DNA of 22,496 nt, taken from positions 1 to 22,496 of the IMG/VR virus record IMGVR_UViG_3300042301_000999. One strand, given 5' to 3'. Below are positions 21,691-22,496 of the stretch, one piece after another. The notes beneath the pieces were generated by a model that had not been told where the DNA came from, did no database searches, and saw only the letters and a program-made list of their open reading frames with translations. Source of the stretch: a virus. Position 1 is the first letter of the stretch. Each line of letters begins with the position of its first letter. The position numbers and the translations under genes were made by a program.

Positions 21691-21713
21691 TTTAACTACC
21701 TTTCTTTTAATGC

Positions 21714-21730
21714 GATAACCTTGTGTTATC
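21714..21730 (-). other. Leader hairpin before the 71-aa gene
   Basis: GATAAC and GTTATC pair perfectly around a 5-nt loop, 24 nt before the start codon in the leader of the leftward operon. Confidence 0.45.
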
Positions 21731-21808
21731 TTTTCCTTGACCTAGGTTATTTGCTCTATTGCTAGAGGCTCACTAGGATTTGTCTTACTATTTAATTGTT
21801 ATAGGAGT

Positions 21809-21837
21809 ATCCTATCATAGATACCCTGAAAAGTCAA
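21809..21837 (-). promoter_or_regulatory. Leftward promoter P1 of the small-gene operon
   Basis: On the reverse strand TTGACT (21832-21837), a 17-nt spacer and TAGGAT (21809-21814) with TGA before the -10. It shares TTGACTTTT...GGG...TGATAG with P2, 151 nt upstream. Confidence 0.8.
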
Positions 21838-21858
21838 GACGACACGCTGTCTTTTCTA

Positions 21859-21874
21859 TGTGATTTAGGTCACT
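21859..21874 (-). promoter_or_regulatory. GlxR/CRP-type operator upstream of P1
   Basis: TGTGATTTAGGTCAC fits the actinobacterial CRP/GlxR consensus TGTGA-N2-TA-N2-TCAC. Its centre is about 64 nt upstream of the P1 start, the usual range for activation. Confidence 0.55.
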
Positions 21875-21891
21875 TATTCGCTACGCTCATC

Positions 21892-21905
21892 CGAACATCT
21901 GTTCG
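21892..21905. promoter_or_regulatory. LexA-type SOS box (CGAAC-N4-GTTCG)
   Basis: CGAACATCTGTTCG is a perfect palindrome of the core used by LexA of Actinobacteria and Bacillus. It lies between P1 and P2. Confidence 0.55.
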
Positions 21906-21959
21906 TCTTATTTGGTAGGCTCATTAACCTTATCTATCTCTATTTATTTGTATAAAGGA

Positions 21960-21988
21960 ATACTATCACACTACCCCCCAAAAGTCAA
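21960..21988 (-). promoter_or_regulatory. Leftward promoter P2 of the small-gene operon
   Basis: On the reverse strand TTGACT (21983-21988), a 17-nt spacer and TAGTAT (21960-21965) with TGA before it, near-identical to P1. Confidence 0.78.
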
Positions 21989-22009
21989 GTCCTAGCACGG
22001 CGTGTCGCA

Positions 22010-22025
22010 TGTGATTTAGACCACA
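22010..22025 (-). promoter_or_regulatory. GlxR/CRP-like operator upstream of P2
   Basis: TGTGATTTAGACCACA differs from the upstream site's consensus by one base in the right arm. It lies 21 nt beyond the -35 box, as the first site does. Confidence 0.45.
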
Positions 22026-22050
22026 GGATAAATAGGGCAAATCGGACATT

Positions 22051-22092
22051 GGGGCGCCCCGTTCGGGCGTGTCGTCCACAGGGTTATGCACA
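22051..22092. promoter_or_regulatory. GC-rich hairpin and tandem DnaA-box candidates (possible origin)
   Basis: TCGTCCACA (22072-22080, one mismatch to actinobacterial TTGTCCACA) and TTATGCACA (22084-22092, fits TTATNCACA) lie 12 nt apart. Beside them, CGCCC/GGGCG (22055-22059 and 22065-22069) close a 5-nt loop, after a palindrome GGGGCGCCCC (22051-22060). This island stands out in an AT-rich region. Origin activity is inferred; a DnaA-regulated promoter is possible. Confidence 0.45.
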
Positions 22093-22143
22093 GGTAAAAA
22101 TGTGGGCTATCTCACAGTGGCTTATGTACGGAATGTCCGTTTT

Positions 22144-22189
22144 GTGGTACCAAAAATGTCAGTGGTACCTGTTATACTTCTAGTATAAA
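22144..22189 (+). promoter_or_regulatory. Rightward early promoter with operator-like repeats
   Basis: Extended -10 TGTTATACT (22170-22178) drives the rightward operon. Just upstream are two direct copies of GTGGTACC (22144-22151, 22162-22169), each ending in palindromic GGTACC. The -10 forms a palindrome with AGTATA (TATACT-tct-AGTATA, 22173-22187), so repressor binding would cover it. Confidence 0.65.
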
Positions 22190-22195
22190 GAAAGT

Positions 22196-22210
22196 CAGAA
22201 AAGGTTTCTG
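22196..22210 (+). other. Leader hairpin of the rightward operon
   Basis: CAGAAA and TTTCTG pair around AGG in the leader, 18 nt before the ATG of the 59-aa gene; it can be extended by AGT/ACT with one bulge. Confidence 0.45.
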
Positions 22211-22228
22211 AACTAGAAAGGAGTCAAA

Positions 22229-22408
22229 ATGACTCAAACAATTATCCAAGTGTGTAAAACACACGTTCCTAATAAGTCTGCTATCTCAGACGTTAATGAT
22301 ACACAATTCACTTTCTGTGAAGAGTGTGAAAATAACATTGAGCGTTGGTATAACGATACCGACCCTGAGCGTCTACCAATGTGGACATCTTGGCAGGTGT
22401 CTAAATGA
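22229..22408 (+). CDS. 59-aa zinc-finger-like phage protein
   Basis: ATG preceded by AGAAAGGAG, a strong ribosome binding site. Residues include CKTH (9-12) and CEECENNIERWY (30-41), a CxxH...CxxC pattern that can hold zinc and is typical of small actinophage proteins with a CKTH...FCEEC core. Two Trp lie near the end. The stop overlaps the next start (ATGA). It is the first gene after the rightward promoter, so expressed early. Function unknown. Confidence 0.7.
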   Translation: MTQTIIQVCKTHVPNKSAISDVNDTQFTFCEECENNIERWYNDTDPERLPMWTSWQVSK

Positions 22409-22496
22409 TAGACTTTGTTAAACAATTAGAATTAGAAAACTATCTCTCAGATGAAGAGATAGACCCTCTAGCCAAAAGGTTAGATGAACTTATCCT
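22405..22496 (+). CDS. Start of a second rightward early gene (cut by window edge)
   Basis: ATG at 22405 overlaps the stop of the zinc-finger-like gene. The frame is open to the window end and encodes MIDFVKQLELENYLSDEEID then PLAKRLDELI, acidic and helical. Too short to assign. Confidence 0.6.
   Translation, partial: MIDFVKQLELENYLSDEEIDPLAKRLDELI

Larger units (their letters stand above)
21691..22228. other. Divergent regulatory region between leftward and rightward small-gene operons
   Basis: This 538-nt gap holds no convincing gene; the open frames on both strands are short. It contains two leftward promoter/operator units, a LexA-type palindrome, DnaA-like boxes with a GC-rich hairpin and a rightward promoter with repeats. 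This density of signals fits an early-gene control region and perhaps a replication origin. Confidence 0.75.

Noticed and set aside
22100-22183. 27-codon Trp-rich frame in the early regulatory region
   Set aside because: No proper ribosome binding site, and it overlaps the rightward promoter repeats; most likely chance.
1-22496. tRNA, rRNA, CRISPR arrays and insertion sequences
   Set aside because: I saw no cloverleaf with T-loop consensus, no regular direct-repeat array and no transposase-like frame.

Overview
The window is a stretch of an AT-rich tailed-phage (Caudoviricetes) genome, about 22.5 kb. It carries tail-fibre and tip genes full of repeats, a collagen-like fibre protein, BppU-like baseplate/fibre adaptors, a lysozyme-like enzyme, a holin-like protein and phage-borne metabolic genes. 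No tRNA, rRNA, CRISPR array or transposase was seen. Several clues point to an actinobacterial host, probably an AT-rich aquatic lineage: promoters of the form TGnTATAAT lying 5-9 nt before start codons (leaderless genes), a CGAAC-N4-GTTCG LexA-type box, GlxR/CRP-type TGTGA-N6-TCAC sites and an actinobacterial-type DnaA box. The host assignment is inference.

Layout. (1) 1-4029, minus strand: a monomeric class II (adenosylcobalamin-dependent) ribonucleotide reductase, a secreted DUF4430-like (transcobalamin C-terminal-like) protein, a 54-aa membrane peptide and a PduO-type ATP:cob(I)alamin adenosyltransferase, translationally coupled and followed by a LamG-like structural protein cut by the window edge. 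This looks like a compact cobalamin/dNTP module. (2) 4180-10259, minus: two long repetitive tail fibres that share modules, shorter fibre/tip proteins and a BppU-like protein with a coupled partner. (3) 10325-11000, plus: a self-contained lysozyme-like cassette with its own promoter, 5' hairpin and terminator. (4) 10999-17479, minus: two tandem DUF6065 proteins, a small tail-associated protein, an Fn3 plus glycine-rich tip protein, several short structural genes, two more BppU-like proteins and a collagen-like fibre. (5) 17480-17622: an intergenic switch region holding a candidate small RNA whose loop is complementary to the ribosome binding site of a DUF6065 gene. (6) 17623-20931: a third DUF6065 gene (plus), a holin-like gene (minus), then, all on plus, a possible PD-(D/E)XK nuclease, a Cys-rich mini-protein, a DUF6065-like protein and a SpeD-like pyruvoyl decarboxylase. 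(7) 21056-21690, minus: four very short overlapping genes ending in a terminator. (8) 21691-22228: a dense regulatory region with two near-identical promoter/operator units firing left, a LexA-type box, DnaA boxes beside a GC-rich hairpin, and a rightward promoter with repeats. (9) 22229-22496, plus: the start of a rightward operon of small genes.

Working together: the leftward genes mostly build the host-recognition apparatus. The cobalamin module would supply the reductase with its cofactor and so make dNTPs during infection. The right end looks like the early control region, combining replication signals with host SOS and cAMP-type regulation.
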